64,000 nt of DNA from Methyloradius palustris (GTDB lineage Bacteria; Pseudomonadota; Gammaproteobacteria; Burkholderiales; Methylophilaceae), in the NCBI RefSeq assembly GCF_019703875.1, contig NZ_AP024110.1, forward strand, positions 558,001-622,000, in the 5' to 3' direction. This document shows, in pieces, positions 9,797-17,636 of the stretch. The position numbers and the translations under genes are program-made. The notes under the pieces are model-generated. The model was not told the DNA's origin and did no database searches. It was given only the letters and a program-made list of their open reading frames with translations. The stretch's first letter is position 1, and every line of letters starts with the position of its first letter.

Positions 9797-11024
9797 ATTG
9801 GTACATCGCAGTATCCGCCCCCTTGATTAAACTATCAGCATCATCTGCATCTTGCAGATAAAAGATCACGCCAATACTCGCCGAGATATGCATGGTTTCA
9901 TTGGCAATATAAAACGGCTTGAAGATAGACTCAACCAGCGATTGAGCAATCTTGGCTGCGTCTGATGATTCATTTAACTCGGACAAGATGACCATAAACT
10001 CATCTCCACCTAGTCTAGCAACGGTATCTGAAGCACGAACTACGGCAATCAGCCGATTGGCGACTTGTATCAACAACTCGTCACCAACCTGATGCCCGAA
10101 TTGGTCATTTACTTCCTTGAAGTGATCCAGGTCTATAAATAATAGCGCCAGCGTTTTTTCGGTTCGCTTGATTCTTGCCATGGCTTGGTTCAAGCGGTCA
10201 TAAAACAGGCGGCGGTTTGGTAATCGCGTTAGGGCGTCATAATTGGCATGCTCCCAAATCTTATCGGCTGCTTGCCTTTTTTTGGTGACATCCGAAAAGA
10301 GCGCAACATAGTTTTGCACTTTCCCTATCTCGTCTTTTACTGCACTGATAGATAACCATTCAGCGTAGATTTCACCAGACTTTTTTCTGTTCCAGATATC
10401 ACCTTCCCAATGCCCGTCTGATTCTATGGTTTTCCACATCTCTGCATAAAAATCCTTGCTTTGCCTGCCTGAAGAGAGCATCTGCGGCGTCTTGTTCATC
10501 ACCTCTTCAGTGCTGTAACCAGTTAAGGCTGTAAACGCAGGATTGGTGGCTACGATACGATTTTGTACGTCAGTCACCATCATGGCCTGCATGCTTGAGT
10601 TATAGACCGTGGCGGCCAAGCGTAATTGATCTTCGAATAACCTGCGCGCAGAGATGTCTTGCACTTGGCCGATGTAGTTGTATGGGTTGCCAGCATCGTC
10701 GCGCAAGACCGAAATAGTCAGGCTCGTCCAAACTGATATGCCAGCTTTTGAGAGGTATCTTTTTTCAAGCTGATACCCGTCAACTTTACCTTTTATTAAT
10801 CTATCCAAATGGAGCAAGCTGACTGCCTTGTCGTCAGGGTGGGTAATGTCCATGGGTGTTAGGCTGCTAAGTTCCCATTTGCTATAGCCGAGCATGTCAC
10901 AAAACGCCTTATTCACCAGCTCGAATTGATACCCTTTATTTAGCACACACATGCCAATAGGGGCGTGCTCGATGATTGAGAGGAATAGCTTTTCGTCATT
11001 TGAAATCAGTTGGTTCGTTGTCAT
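9753..11024 (-). CDS. PAS-PAS-GGDEF diguanylate cyclase
   Basis: The product has two PAS/PAC sensor domains (about 15-135 and 140-255) and a C-terminal GGDEF domain (about 265-423). The GGDEF motif RLGGDEF is intact and RASD precedes it, matching an RxxD product-inhibition site. It has no EAL domain, so it should only make c-di-GMP. No membrane segment is visible. The frame is open upstream to a GTG at 11048 and an ATG at 11036. I prefer ATG 11024, which lies six bases after GGGA. It is divergent from ompW, and two Fnr-like boxes lie in the shared upstream region, suggesting possible oxygen-dependent control. Confidence 0.88.
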   Translation of the reverse strand: MTTNQLISNDEKLFLSIIEHAPIGMCVLNKGYQFELVNKAFCDMLGYSKWELSSLTPMDITHPDDKAVSLLHLDRLIKGKVDGYQLEKRYLSKAGISVWTSLTISVLRDDAGNPYNYIGQVQDISARRLFEDQLRLAATVYNSSMQAMMVTDVQNRIVATNPAFTALTGYSTEEVMNKTPQMLSSGRQSKDFYAEMWKTIESDGHWEGDIWNRKKSGEIYAEWLSISAVKDEIGKVQNYVALFSDVTKKRQAADKIWEHANYDALTRLPNRRLFYDRLNQAMARIKRTEKTLALLFIDLDHFKEVNDQFGHQVGDELLIQVANRLIAVVRASDTVARLGGDEFMVILSELNESSDAAKIAQSLVESIFKPFYIANETMHISASIGVIFYLQDADDADSLIKGADTAMYQSKKQGKNQFSYYLN

Positions 11025-11092
11025 TAAATATCCCATTCGCCACTTCACTTGTATTGCCGATGCTATTTAATGTCGATTCTCAACGGGGCTTT

Positions 11093-11106
11093 TTGACCTA
11101 TATCAA
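11093..11106. promoter_or_regulatory. Fnr-type binding site (TTGAC-CTAT-ATCAA)
   Basis: TTGACCTATATCAA matches the Fnr consensus TTGAT-N4-ATCAA at nine of ten fixed bases. It lies between the divergent PAS-GGDEF gene and ompW. A Fnr-type regulator is encoded about 2.5 kb away. Use by one or both promoters is inferred. Confidence 0.65.
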
Positions 11107-11144
11107 GGCCGTCTAAATGAATTGTTCAATCAGCTCGCTATTGT

Positions 11145-11158
11145 TTGATTTAAGTCAA
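11145..11158. promoter_or_regulatory. Second Fnr-type site upstream of ompW (TTGAT-TTAA-GTCAA)
   Basis: TTGATTTAAGTCAA matches nine of ten fixed bases of the Fnr consensus. It lies about 85 bases before the ompW start codon, a sensible position for an activator. ompW is a known Fnr target in E. coli, which supports the reading. Confidence 0.65.
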
Positions 11159-11242
11159 AGTGCGGCTGAAGTCTAGTTACTAGAATGCACTCAGTATTTT
11201 TAATTTGTATGTTTCGTGAATATTGAGAAAGCAGAGAACAAC

Positions 11243-11932
11243 ATGAAAAAAACCTTAGTAGCTTTAGCCCTTGCAAGCACAATTACTCCATTGATGGCAC
11301 ATGCAGAAGCGGGCGATTGGGTCGTGCGCGCACGCGTGGTGGATGTATCACCGAATACTGGCAGTGAACTCGGTAAAACAGTCAATGCCAATGTTGCGCC
11401 ACTGATGTCGCCAGGTGCTCAGCTGGAGGTAGATAGCAATGTGATCCCTGAAGTGGATATTTCTTATTACTTCACCAAACATATCGCTGCAGAGCTTATT
11501 TTGGCGATAGGTACACGGCATGATGTCAGTATCAAAGGGGATTCATTAGCCACTGTTGGTAACCAGAATCTGGGCAGTGTGAATGCGTTGCCGCCAACGC
11601 TTACACTTCAGTGGCACTTTAACCCTGATCAAACCATCGACCCTTATGTCGGTGCTGGTATCAACTACACCGCCATGCTGGATAGAAAATTACAGTTTAG
11701 CAGTGGTGCACTGGCCGGCACTGACATCAAGGTGGATAACAATACTTTTGGCTATGCCTTGCAGGCGGGTGTTGATATCAACCTGAAAGATGGCTGGTTG
11801 ATCAACGCTGATGTTAAATATGTAGATATGAATACAGATGTGAAAATGAATAATGGCGGTAGCTGGACCAAGATTGATTCGCTGGACATCAACCCTTGGT
11901 TATTCGGTGTGGGTGTCGGTAAACGTTTCTAG
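11243..11932 (+). CDS. ompW: OmpW family outer-membrane protein
   Basis: This is a small eight-stranded outer-membrane barrel that forms a narrow hydrophobic channel in characterised relatives. The ATG at 11243 gives a clean signal peptide (MKKTLVALALASTITPLMAHA, residues 1-21). The mature protein has typical OmpW text: AGDWVVRARVVDVSPN at the N-terminus, VIPEVDISYYFTKHIAAELI, then LPPTLTLQWHF and IDPYVGAGINYT. It ends in GVGVGKRF with the terminal Phe needed for barrel assembly. The length (229 aa) is normal for the family. The frame extends back to a GTG at 11216, which would spoil the signal peptide. It has two Fnr-like boxes upstream and its own terminator. Confidence 0.94.
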   Translation: MKKTLVALALASTITPLMAHAEAGDWVVRARVVDVSPNTGSELGKTVNANVAPLMSPGAQLEVDSNVIPEVDISYYFTKHIAAELILAIGTRHDVSIKGDSLATVGNQNLGSVNALPPTLTLQWHFNPDQTIDPYVGAGINYTAMLDRKLQFSSGALAGTDIKVDNNTFGYALQAGVDINLKDGWLINADVKYVDMNTDVKMNNGGSWTKIDSLDINPWLFGVGVGKRF

Positions 11933-11961
11933 AAAACTAATCATCTCCGATTATTTTCTCT

Positions 11962-11991
11962 ACTCTGCCAGAAGTCTTGGCAGAGTTTTTT
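11962..11991 (+). terminator. Rho-independent terminator of ompW
   Basis: ACTCTGCCA (11962-11970) pairs perfectly with TGGCAGAGT (11978-11986) across a seven-base loop and is followed by a run of six T. Confidence 0.88.
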
Positions 11992-12023
11992 ATTGTCAGT
12001 TTTTGATGGCTAAGTGGTAGGGC

Positions 12024-13436
12024 TTAAATAATCTTTGAGAACGTTGCTCGTGTTTTATCTGTTTGCAGATAACGGTCAAATATCATGGCTATACCACGCA
12101 CAAAGAACCAGCCTAGTGCGGTGACTTGGATGCTGTTTTCGGTTATTTCTACTAAGCCATCATTTTGTAAGAATCTTAGAGACTTGAGCTCTTGAGCGAA
12201 ATAGGTATTAAAGGTGATGAGGTAGGCGAGTTCAATTGACTCAAATTGCACATTGCCCTGACACATGAGCGCCATAATCACAGCCCGTCTTACCAAGTCA
12301 TCACGCGACATGGCCAGCCCCCGAGTGATGGGCAAATGGCCTCTATTTAAGTGGTCATAATATTCATCCAATGTCTTGGCATTTTGGCTGTACGAAGCGC
12401 CTAAACGGCCAATAGCAGAAATGCCAAGTGCGATCAAATCGCAGTCAGGTTGGGTGCTATAGCCCTGGAAATTGCGGTGCAGTCGCCCCTGACGTTTCGC
12501 AATCGCCAAGGCATCATCTGGCAGCGCGAAGTGGTCCATGCCCACATACACATAGCCAGCAGCCAGAAATATCGAGATGGCAGATGACAGCATTTCGAGT
12601 TTTGCTTGGGCGGTAGGGAGTTCAGATTCATTGATGTAGCGTTGCGGTTTGAACCTTGCTGGCAGGTGGGCATAGGCATAGAGCGCAATGCGGTCTGGTC
12701 TTAATTGTGTGACTTTATTCAGGGTACGCTCAAAGGACTTCAATGTTTGCTTAGGCAAACCATAGATCAGGTCAATGTTGATTGAGGTGAACCCAAGTTG
12801 CCGTGACGCTTCCACCAGATTAAATGCCTGGGCCTCATCTTGAATGCGGTGTACTGACTTTTGCACTTCGTGATCAAAGTCCTGCACACCAAAACTGATG
12901 CGATTAAAACCAAGCTTGGCCAAGTGTTCCAACCTTGATTGATTGACCGTGCGCGGATCAACTTCAATCGAATACTCCCCGCCAGGTTTTAAAACGAAGT
13001 GTCGATGCAATGAAAGCATCAAGTCTGATAGCTCGGTATCACTCAAAAAGGTTGGCGAGCCGCCTCCAAGATGCAACTGCGTGATGCTCTGGCCAGAGCC
13101 TATATGGGCTGCATGTAATTCGATCTCACGATTGAGATACCATAAATATTCTGCACCTCGCTGGTGGCGCTTAGTGACCACTTTGTTGCAGGCACAGTAA
13201 AAGCACAGCGATTCGCAGAATGGGATATGTATATATACAGATAATGGCAAGGCAAAGCCGCCAACTCGGCGTTGCTCCAAGGTTTGTATATATTCACCCT
13301 CCCCAAAGGCCTCTACAAATCGGTCTGCCGTTGGGTAAGAGGTATAACGTGGCCCTGCGATATCAAACCGCTTGAGTATTTCTGGGCTGATTTTGGGATT
13401 TAATTCGGCAGTGTCTTTAATCTCTCTGACATTCAT
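12024..13436 (-). CDS. hemN: Oxygen-independent coproporphyrinogen III oxidase
   Basis: HemN is a radical-SAM enzyme that converts coproporphyrinogen III to protoporphyrinogen IX without oxygen in haem synthesis. The 470-residue product shows the SAM/Fe-S motif CESLCFYCACN, preceded by YIHIPFC. It also has the HLGGGSPTFL stretch, EVDPRTV, RISFGVQDFD, NIDLIYGLPKQT and the C-terminal HemN domain (GHLPITRGLAMSRDDL). Family length is normal. It is divergent from fnr, and a perfect Fnr box lies in the gap, so expression under low oxygen is likely. It would supply haem for the nearby cytochrome bd oxidase. Confidence 0.96.
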   Translation of the reverse strand: MNVREIKDTAELNPKISPEILKRFDIAGPRYTSYPTADRFVEAFGEGEYIQTLEQRRVGGFALPLSVYIHIPFCESLCFYCACNKVVTKRHQRGAEYLWYLNREIELHAAHIGSGQSITQLHLGGGSPTFLSDTELSDLMLSLHRHFVLKPGGEYSIEVDPRTVNQSRLEHLAKLGFNRISFGVQDFDHEVQKSVHRIQDEAQAFNLVEASRQLGFTSINIDLIYGLPKQTLKSFERTLNKVTQLRPDRIALYAYAHLPARFKPQRYINESELPTAQAKLEMLSSAISIFLAAGYVYVGMDHFALPDDALAIAKRQGRLHRNFQGYSTQPDCDLIALGISAIGRLGASYSQNAKTLDEYYDHLNRGHLPITRGLAMSRDDLVRRAVIMALMCQGNVQFESIELAYLITFNTYFAQELKSLRFLQNDGLVEITENSIQVTALGWFFVRGIAMIFDRYLQTDKTRATFSKII

Positions 13437-13489
13437 GCAATGACGCTCCTGATTTTTGCCTACTTTGCCTGAATCAGCAGTGACCTATC

Positions 13490-13503
13490 TTGATATACAT
13501 CAA
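13490..13503. promoter_or_regulatory. Perfect Fnr box between hemN and fnr
   Basis: TTGATATACATCAA is an exact match to TTGAT-N4-ATCAA. It lies about 55 bases upstream of hemN and about 95 upstream of fnr, so it can serve hemN activation and perhaps fnr autoregulation. Confidence 0.82.
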
Positions 13504-13597
13504 CTATTCATGAGCGCAGCATTAGCGAATAAAAAGCCATCTACTTATGTCCGCATAAAAGCGTTATGCTTGTCTTGATGAAACCGATTGTAAGAAT

Positions 13598-14317
13598 ATG
13601 ACACCAGATGCCATTAAAGTAGCCTGCTCAAACTGCAACCTGCGCGAGTTGTGTATGCCCGTGGGTTTTGACCTGGCTGACTTGGCGCGCCTGGATGAAG
13701 TGGTCGCGACCCGTCGTAAGATTAAACAAGGCCAAACCCTATTTAATTCTGGTGAAGTGTTTACTTCTTTATATGCCATTCGTACTGGTTTTTTTAAAAC
13801 ATCGGTATCCACTGAAGATGGCCGTGAGCAAGTCACAGGCTTTCAGATGGCGGGCGAGATTATGGGTTTGGATGGCATCGTCAATGATCACCACAGCTGT
13901 AACGCTATTGCGCTTGAAGATGCTGAAGTCTGTGTAATGCCATTCTCGAATATTGAAGATTTATCGCGTGAATTCCCTGTACTGCAAAGGCATGTGCATA
14001 AAATCATGAGCCGTGAAATCGTGCGTGAAAACAGTGTGATGTTACTACTCGGCAATATGCGTGCTGAAGAGCGCCTTGCAGCTTTTCTGCTCAATCTTGT
14101 CCAGCGTTTGCATGCGCGGGGATTCTCTAAATCCGAGTTTGTCTTGCGCATGACACGAGAAGAAATTGGCAGTTATCTAGGTATGAAGCTAGAGACAGTT
14201 AGCCGTACTTTTTCTAAGTTCTCTGAAGAAGGCGTTATTGAGGTCAAACAACGTTATGTGCGCATTCTTGACCCTGATGCATTGCAAAAAATATTTAATC
14301 CTCAACCCTGCATTTAA
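13598..14317 (+). CDS. fnr: Fnr-type oxygen-sensing transcriptional regulator
   Basis: This Crp/Fnr-family activator has the residues for an oxygen-labile [4Fe-4S] cluster. Its N-terminus carries Cys10, Cys13 and Cys19 in CSNCNLRELC, and a central Cys (about 101) sits in DHHSCNA, matching the four cluster ligands of E. coli Fnr. A cyclic-nucleotide-like beta-roll domain and dimer helix follow. The C-terminal helix-turn-helix (MTREEIGSYLGMKLETVSRTF) holds the E-x-x-S-R recognition pattern that reads TTGAT half-sites. Such sites occur around this gene in front of ompW, hemN and the cyd operon. At 239 residues it has normal length. Confidence 0.95.
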   Translation: MTPDAIKVACSNCNLRELCMPVGFDLADLARLDEVVATRRKIKQGQTLFNSGEVFTSLYAIRTGFFKTSVSTEDGREQVTGFQMAGEIMGLDGIVNDHHSCNAIALEDAEVCVMPFSNIEDLSREFPVLQRHVHKIMSREIVRENSVMLLLGNMRAEERLAAFLLNLVQRLHARGFSKSEFVLRMTREEIGSYLGMKLETVSRTFSKFSEEGVIEVKQRYVRILDPDALQKIFNPQPCI

Positions 14318-14325
14318 GCTTCTGG

Positions 14326-14347
14326 ATGCTGATTTCATCAGCATTTA
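14326..14347 (+). terminator. Short hairpin after fnr
   Basis: ATGCTGAT (14326-14333) pairs with ATCAGCAT (14337-14344) around a three-base loop, nine bases after the fnr stop. The T-run is poor (TTAT), so it is only a probable terminator. Confidence 0.5.
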
Positions 14348-14397
14348 TCCGTAATTCCCCACAGCATCGATTCTCTGCTTCGCTATTGCTCACCTGT

Positions 14398-14411
14398 TTG
14401 ATGTAAATCAA
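14398..14411. promoter_or_regulatory. Perfect Fnr box upstream of the cyd operon
   Basis: TTGATGTAAATCAA exactly fits the Fnr consensus and lies about 90 bases before the first gene of the cyd operon. It suggests induction of cytochrome bd at low oxygen. Confidence 0.82.
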
Positions 14412-14500
14412 ACCGTCTAATTTCTTCTGCTGTTAGATTGATCTCTCCAGTGTTTCCGCATTGCTATGCGTGATGCCTAACAGGTGATGAGGTCAATCTA

Positions 14501-14725
14501 ATGCGTACGATTTCCACAAAGCTATTGAGTATAAGAGCTAGTCTTGCCAAGGGTTTTGCGCCTAGATTGTGGGCAAAGAATCCAAAAGCATTCAAGTGGG
14601 AAATCATCGCCATACTCTTGATCAAACTCATCATGCTCTATGGCGTGTGGACTTTATTTTTCGCACATCCACTCTCCAAAAGCGAACGTCTGGAAAACCT
14701 CTCTCGTGTCATTTTAAATAAATAG
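14501..14725 (+). CDS. cydP: Putative small cytochrome bd subunit CydP
   Basis: This 74-residue protein has one central transmembrane helix (about 37-57, EIIAILLIKLIMLYGVWTLFF) flanked by a basic N-terminus and an acidic/basic tail. A gene of this size and shape directly before cydA is recognised in betaproteobacteria as the putative small oxidase subunit CydP. The call rests on position and topology as much as on sequence (KxxLMYGVWTLFFAHP-like core). A GAGG ribosome site lies before the ATG, and cydA starts 11 bases after its stop, so it is the first gene of the operon. Its exact job is not established. Confidence 0.75.
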   Translation: MRTISTKLLSIRASLAKGFAPRLWAKNPKAFKWEIIAILLIKLIMLYGVWTLFFAHPLSKSERLENLSRVILNK

Positions 14726-14736
14726 AAAGTCTGGTC

Positions 14737-16302
14737 ATGCTACCTTCCGCCGAAGTTGTTGATCTCTCCCGCTTGCAGTTTGGCGCCACTGCGCTTTATC
14801 ACTTTTTGTTCGTACCGCTCACGCTCGGCATGTCCTGGATACTGGTCATCATGGAGTCGGTCTATGTAATGACGGGCAAGCAGGTTTATAAGGACATGAC
14901 GCGGTTCTGGGGCAAGTTGTTTGGTATCAACTTTGCCATGGGCGTTACAACGGGCATCACCATGGAGTTCCAGTTTGGCACTAACTGGGCCTATTACTCA
15001 CACTATGTGGGCGACATTTTCGGCGCACCGCTTGCCATTGAGGGTTTGATGGCGTTTTTTCTGGAATCTACCTTTGTCGGGCTTTTCTTTTTTGGATGGG
15101 ATCGCTTATCCAAAGAAAAGCATTTGATGGTCACATTCCTAGTGGCTATAGGTTCAAATCTATCAGCACTCTGGATATTGATTGCCAACGGCTGGATGCA
15201 AAATCCAGTAGGTGCTGAATTCAACTATGAAACCATGCGTATGGAGATGACGAATTTCAGTGCCTTGCTGTTTAACCCGGTCGCACAGGTCAAGTTTGTA
15301 CATACTGTGGCGGCAGGCTATGTCACAGCTTCTATGTTTGTGCTGGGTATTTCGAGTTGGTATTTATTGAAGAAACGTGACACAGGCTTTGCCTTGCGCT
15401 CAATCGCCGTGGCATCAGGTTTTGGCTTGGCCTCGGTACTCTCAGTGATTGTACTGGGTGATGAGTCTGGCTATACCACTGGTGAAGTGCAAAAGGTGAA
15501 ACTTGCTGCCATTGAAGCCGAGTGGCACACGGAGGAGGCACCTGCTGCATTTACGCTCTTTGGCTGGCCTAATCAGGCTGAAGAGCGCACCGACTATGCA
15601 ATCAAGATTCCATATGCCTTAGGCCTGATTGCTACGCGGTCTACCGATGAGACTGTGACTGGCCTCAGCGATATCAGGCAAGATAATGAGCAACATATTC
15701 GCGATGGCATGCTGGCCTACGAGGCACTGATTCGCTTGAAATCTGGCGACCAGAGCGCCAAAGAGACTTTTGATCAGTACAAGAACCAATTGGGATATGG
15801 CTTGTTGCTCAAGAAATACACCCCGAACGTGACGGATGCGAGTGAGAGCCAGATCAAGCAGGCCGCGCAAGATACCATACCAAAAGTGTTGCCACTGTTC
15901 TGGACATTCAGATTCATGGTGGCGCTGGGCTTCTTGTTCCTGTTCATTTTTGCCAGTGCCTTTTATTACTCAGCACGCCGCAAGATACAAGATAAACCCT
16001 GGCTGCTTAAATTGGCGGTGGTGGCGATTCCGTTACCTTGGCTGGCTTGTGAACTCGGCTGGTTTGTCGCTGAATATGGCCGTCAGCCCTGGACGATCTC
16101 GGGGATTCTACCGACGCATCTATCCAGTTCATCACTATCTACAGGCGATTTGTATTTCAGCCTGATTGGCTTCATTGGCTTCTACACTGTTCTGCTGGTG
16201 ACTGAGCTGTACCTAATGTTCAAATACGCCCGCCTCGGGCCATCAAGCCTGTTCAGCGGTAAATATCACTTTGAGCAAGCCAACCAACAGGGAGTAGCAT
16301 GA
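14737..16302 (+). CDS. cydA: Cytochrome bd ubiquinol oxidase subunit I
   Basis: CydA carries the haems b558, b595 and d of the high-affinity quinol oxidase in the inner membrane. The sequence begins MLPSAEVVDLSRLQFGATALYHFLFVPLTLGMSW with the haem-ligand His in ALYHFLF. GWDRL, GYVTASMFVLG and the quinol-binding KLAAIEAEWHTE (Lys and Glu of the Q loop) follow. The Q loop is long (about 255-385), as in the E. coli-type enzyme, and length is 521 residues. The conserved GRQPW motif lies near residue 449. It is followed by cydB with a 4-base overlap. Confidence 0.97.
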   Translation: MLPSAEVVDLSRLQFGATALYHFLFVPLTLGMSWILVIMESVYVMTGKQVYKDMTRFWGKLFGINFAMGVTTGITMEFQFGTNWAYYSHYVGDIFGAPLAIEGLMAFFLESTFVGLFFFGWDRLSKEKHLMVTFLVAIGSNLSALWILIANGWMQNPVGAEFNYETMRMEMTNFSALLFNPVAQVKFVHTVAAGYVTASMFVLGISSWYLLKKRDTGFALRSIAVASGFGLASVLSVIVLGDESGYTTGEVQKVKLAAIEAEWHTEEAPAAFTLFGWPNQAEERTDYAIKIPYALGLIATRSTDETVTGLSDIRQDNEQHIRDGMLAYEALIRLKSGDQSAKETFDQYKNQLGYGLLLKKYTPNVTDASESQIKQAAQDTIPKVLPLFWTFRFMVALGFLFLFIFASAFYYSARRKIQDKPWLLKLAVVAIPLPWLACELGWFVAEYGRQPWTISGILPTHLSSSSLSTGDLYFSLIGFIGFYTVLLVTELYLMFKYARLGPSSLFSGKYHFEQANQQGVA

Positions 16303-17441
16303 TATTTGATTATGAAAGCCTTAAATTAATCTGGTGGCTATTTATCGGCGTGCTCCTGATTGGTTTTGCCGTGACCGATGGGTTTGATATGGGAGTGGCT
16401 GCGTGGCTGCCATTTCTAGGGAAAAATGATGATGAACGCCGCGTGATTATCAACAGCGTAGGGGCGGTGTGGGAGGGCAACCAGACTTGGCTGATTACCG
16501 CTGGGGGCGCGATTTTTGCGGCGTGGCCTTTTGTTTATGCAGCCGCCTTTTCAGGCTTGTATGTCGCTCTGCTGCTTGTGCTTTTCGCCCTCTTTTTTCG
16601 ACCAGTAGGGTTTGATTACCGCAGTAAGATCGCGGATAAAAGATGGCGTAGTTTCTGGGATTGGGCCTTGTTTGCTGGGGGCGCAGTCCCCGCGCTGGTG
16701 TTCGGCGTGGCTTTTGGCAATCTGTTAGAAGGTTTGCCATTTTATTTTGATGATACGTTGCGCGTGTTTTACACAGGTAGTTTCTGGGCGCTGCTCAACC
16801 CATTTGCCTTATTGTGCGGCGTGGTCAGCCTCTCCATGTTGATGATGCATGGGGCGATTTATCTGCAGGTGCGCACCGAGGGCATTATCAGGCAGCGTGC
16901 AAGCAAAGCTGCTTTGGTGGCAGGTTTTGTCTGTGCGATTACTTTCGCGTTAGCTGGTATTTGGGTGGCGGTGGGCATCGATGGGTATCGCATACTCAGC
17001 ATGCCTGATGCAAATAGCGTATTTAGCCCACTCTCTAAGATTGCCGATAAATCTACTGGTGCGTGGTTCAGTAATTACCATCAGTATCCATTAACGATGA
17101 TTGCGCCAGTACTGGGCTTTTTAGGAGTCGCGCTTGCGTTATGGCAGGCAAGTGCAAGACGCGAGTTGCTTGCTTTTTTGTTCAGCTCACTTGCGCTTGC
17201 AGGCATTATCTTCACTGCAGGCATTTCCATGTTTCCGTTCATCATGCCTTCATCAATCGATGCAAACAGCAGTTTGACGGTTTGGGATGCAGTTTCCAGC
17301 AAGAAAACGCTCGGCATCATGTTTTTCGTGACTATCATTTTTCTACCCATCATCCTGCTTTACACCTCCTGGGTGTACCGCGTGTTGCGCGGAAAAGTGA
17401 CTGTGCAATCCATTCAAGACAACACGCACACAGCGTATTAG
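16299..17441 (+). CDS. cydB: Cytochrome bd ubiquinol oxidase subunit II
   Basis: CydB is the second integral subunit of the bd oxidase. The 380-residue protein starts with MIFDYESLKLIWWLFIGVLL and contains the conserved FAVTDGFDMGV stretch with its proton-path Asp. VWEGNQTWLI, RPVGFDYRSK and a set of about nine membrane helices follow, with FPFIMPSS near the C-terminus. The start codon overlaps the cydA stop (ATGA), indicating translational coupling. The tiny cydX follows 9 bases after its stop. Confidence 0.97.
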   Translation: MIFDYESLKLIWWLFIGVLLIGFAVTDGFDMGVAAWLPFLGKNDDERRVIINSVGAVWEGNQTWLITAGGAIFAAWPFVYAAAFSGLYVALLLVLFALFFRPVGFDYRSKIADKRWRSFWDWALFAGGAVPALVFGVAFGNLLEGLPFYFDDTLRVFYTGSFWALLNPFALLCGVVSLSMLMMHGAIYLQVRTEGIIRQRASKAALVAGFVCAITFALAGIWVAVGIDGYRILSMPDANSVFSPLSKIADKSTGAWFSNYHQYPLTMIAPVLGFLGVALALWQASARRELLAFLFSSLALAGIIFTAGISMFPFIMPSSIDANSSLTVWDAVSSKKTLGIMFFVTIIFLPIILLYTSWVYRVLRGKVTVQSIQDNTHTAY

Positions 17442-17450
17442 GAGATCATC

Positions 17451-17555
17451 ATGTGGTATTTCAACTGGGTACTGGGTATTGGTCTAGCGTTGGCATTCGG
17501 TATTATCAATGCCATGTGGCTGGAAAATGAGATGACTGATATTGAAGACCATTAA
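17451..17555 (+). CDS. cydX: Cytochrome bd small subunit CydX
   Basis: This short gene encodes 34 residues (starting MWYFNWVLGIGLALAFGII and ending in EMTDIEDH). It is a single membrane helix with the family signature M-W-Y-F-x-W-x-L-G near the start and N-A-M-W-L-E-N-E after the helix. CydX stabilises the haems of cytochrome bd in E. coli. A strong ribosome site (GGAG at 17441-17444) precedes the ATG. Position right after cydB confirms the call. It is easily missed because of its length. Confidence 0.94.
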   Translation: MWYFNWVLGIGLALAFGIINAMWLENEMTDIEDH

Positions 17556-17636
17556 TCAGCCAAGGTAGAAAAGCAGGCGACTTCCTTTAGCTATGAACGT
17601 CCGCTTTCTACACTTGCTGTGTATCTGTATCTGTAT

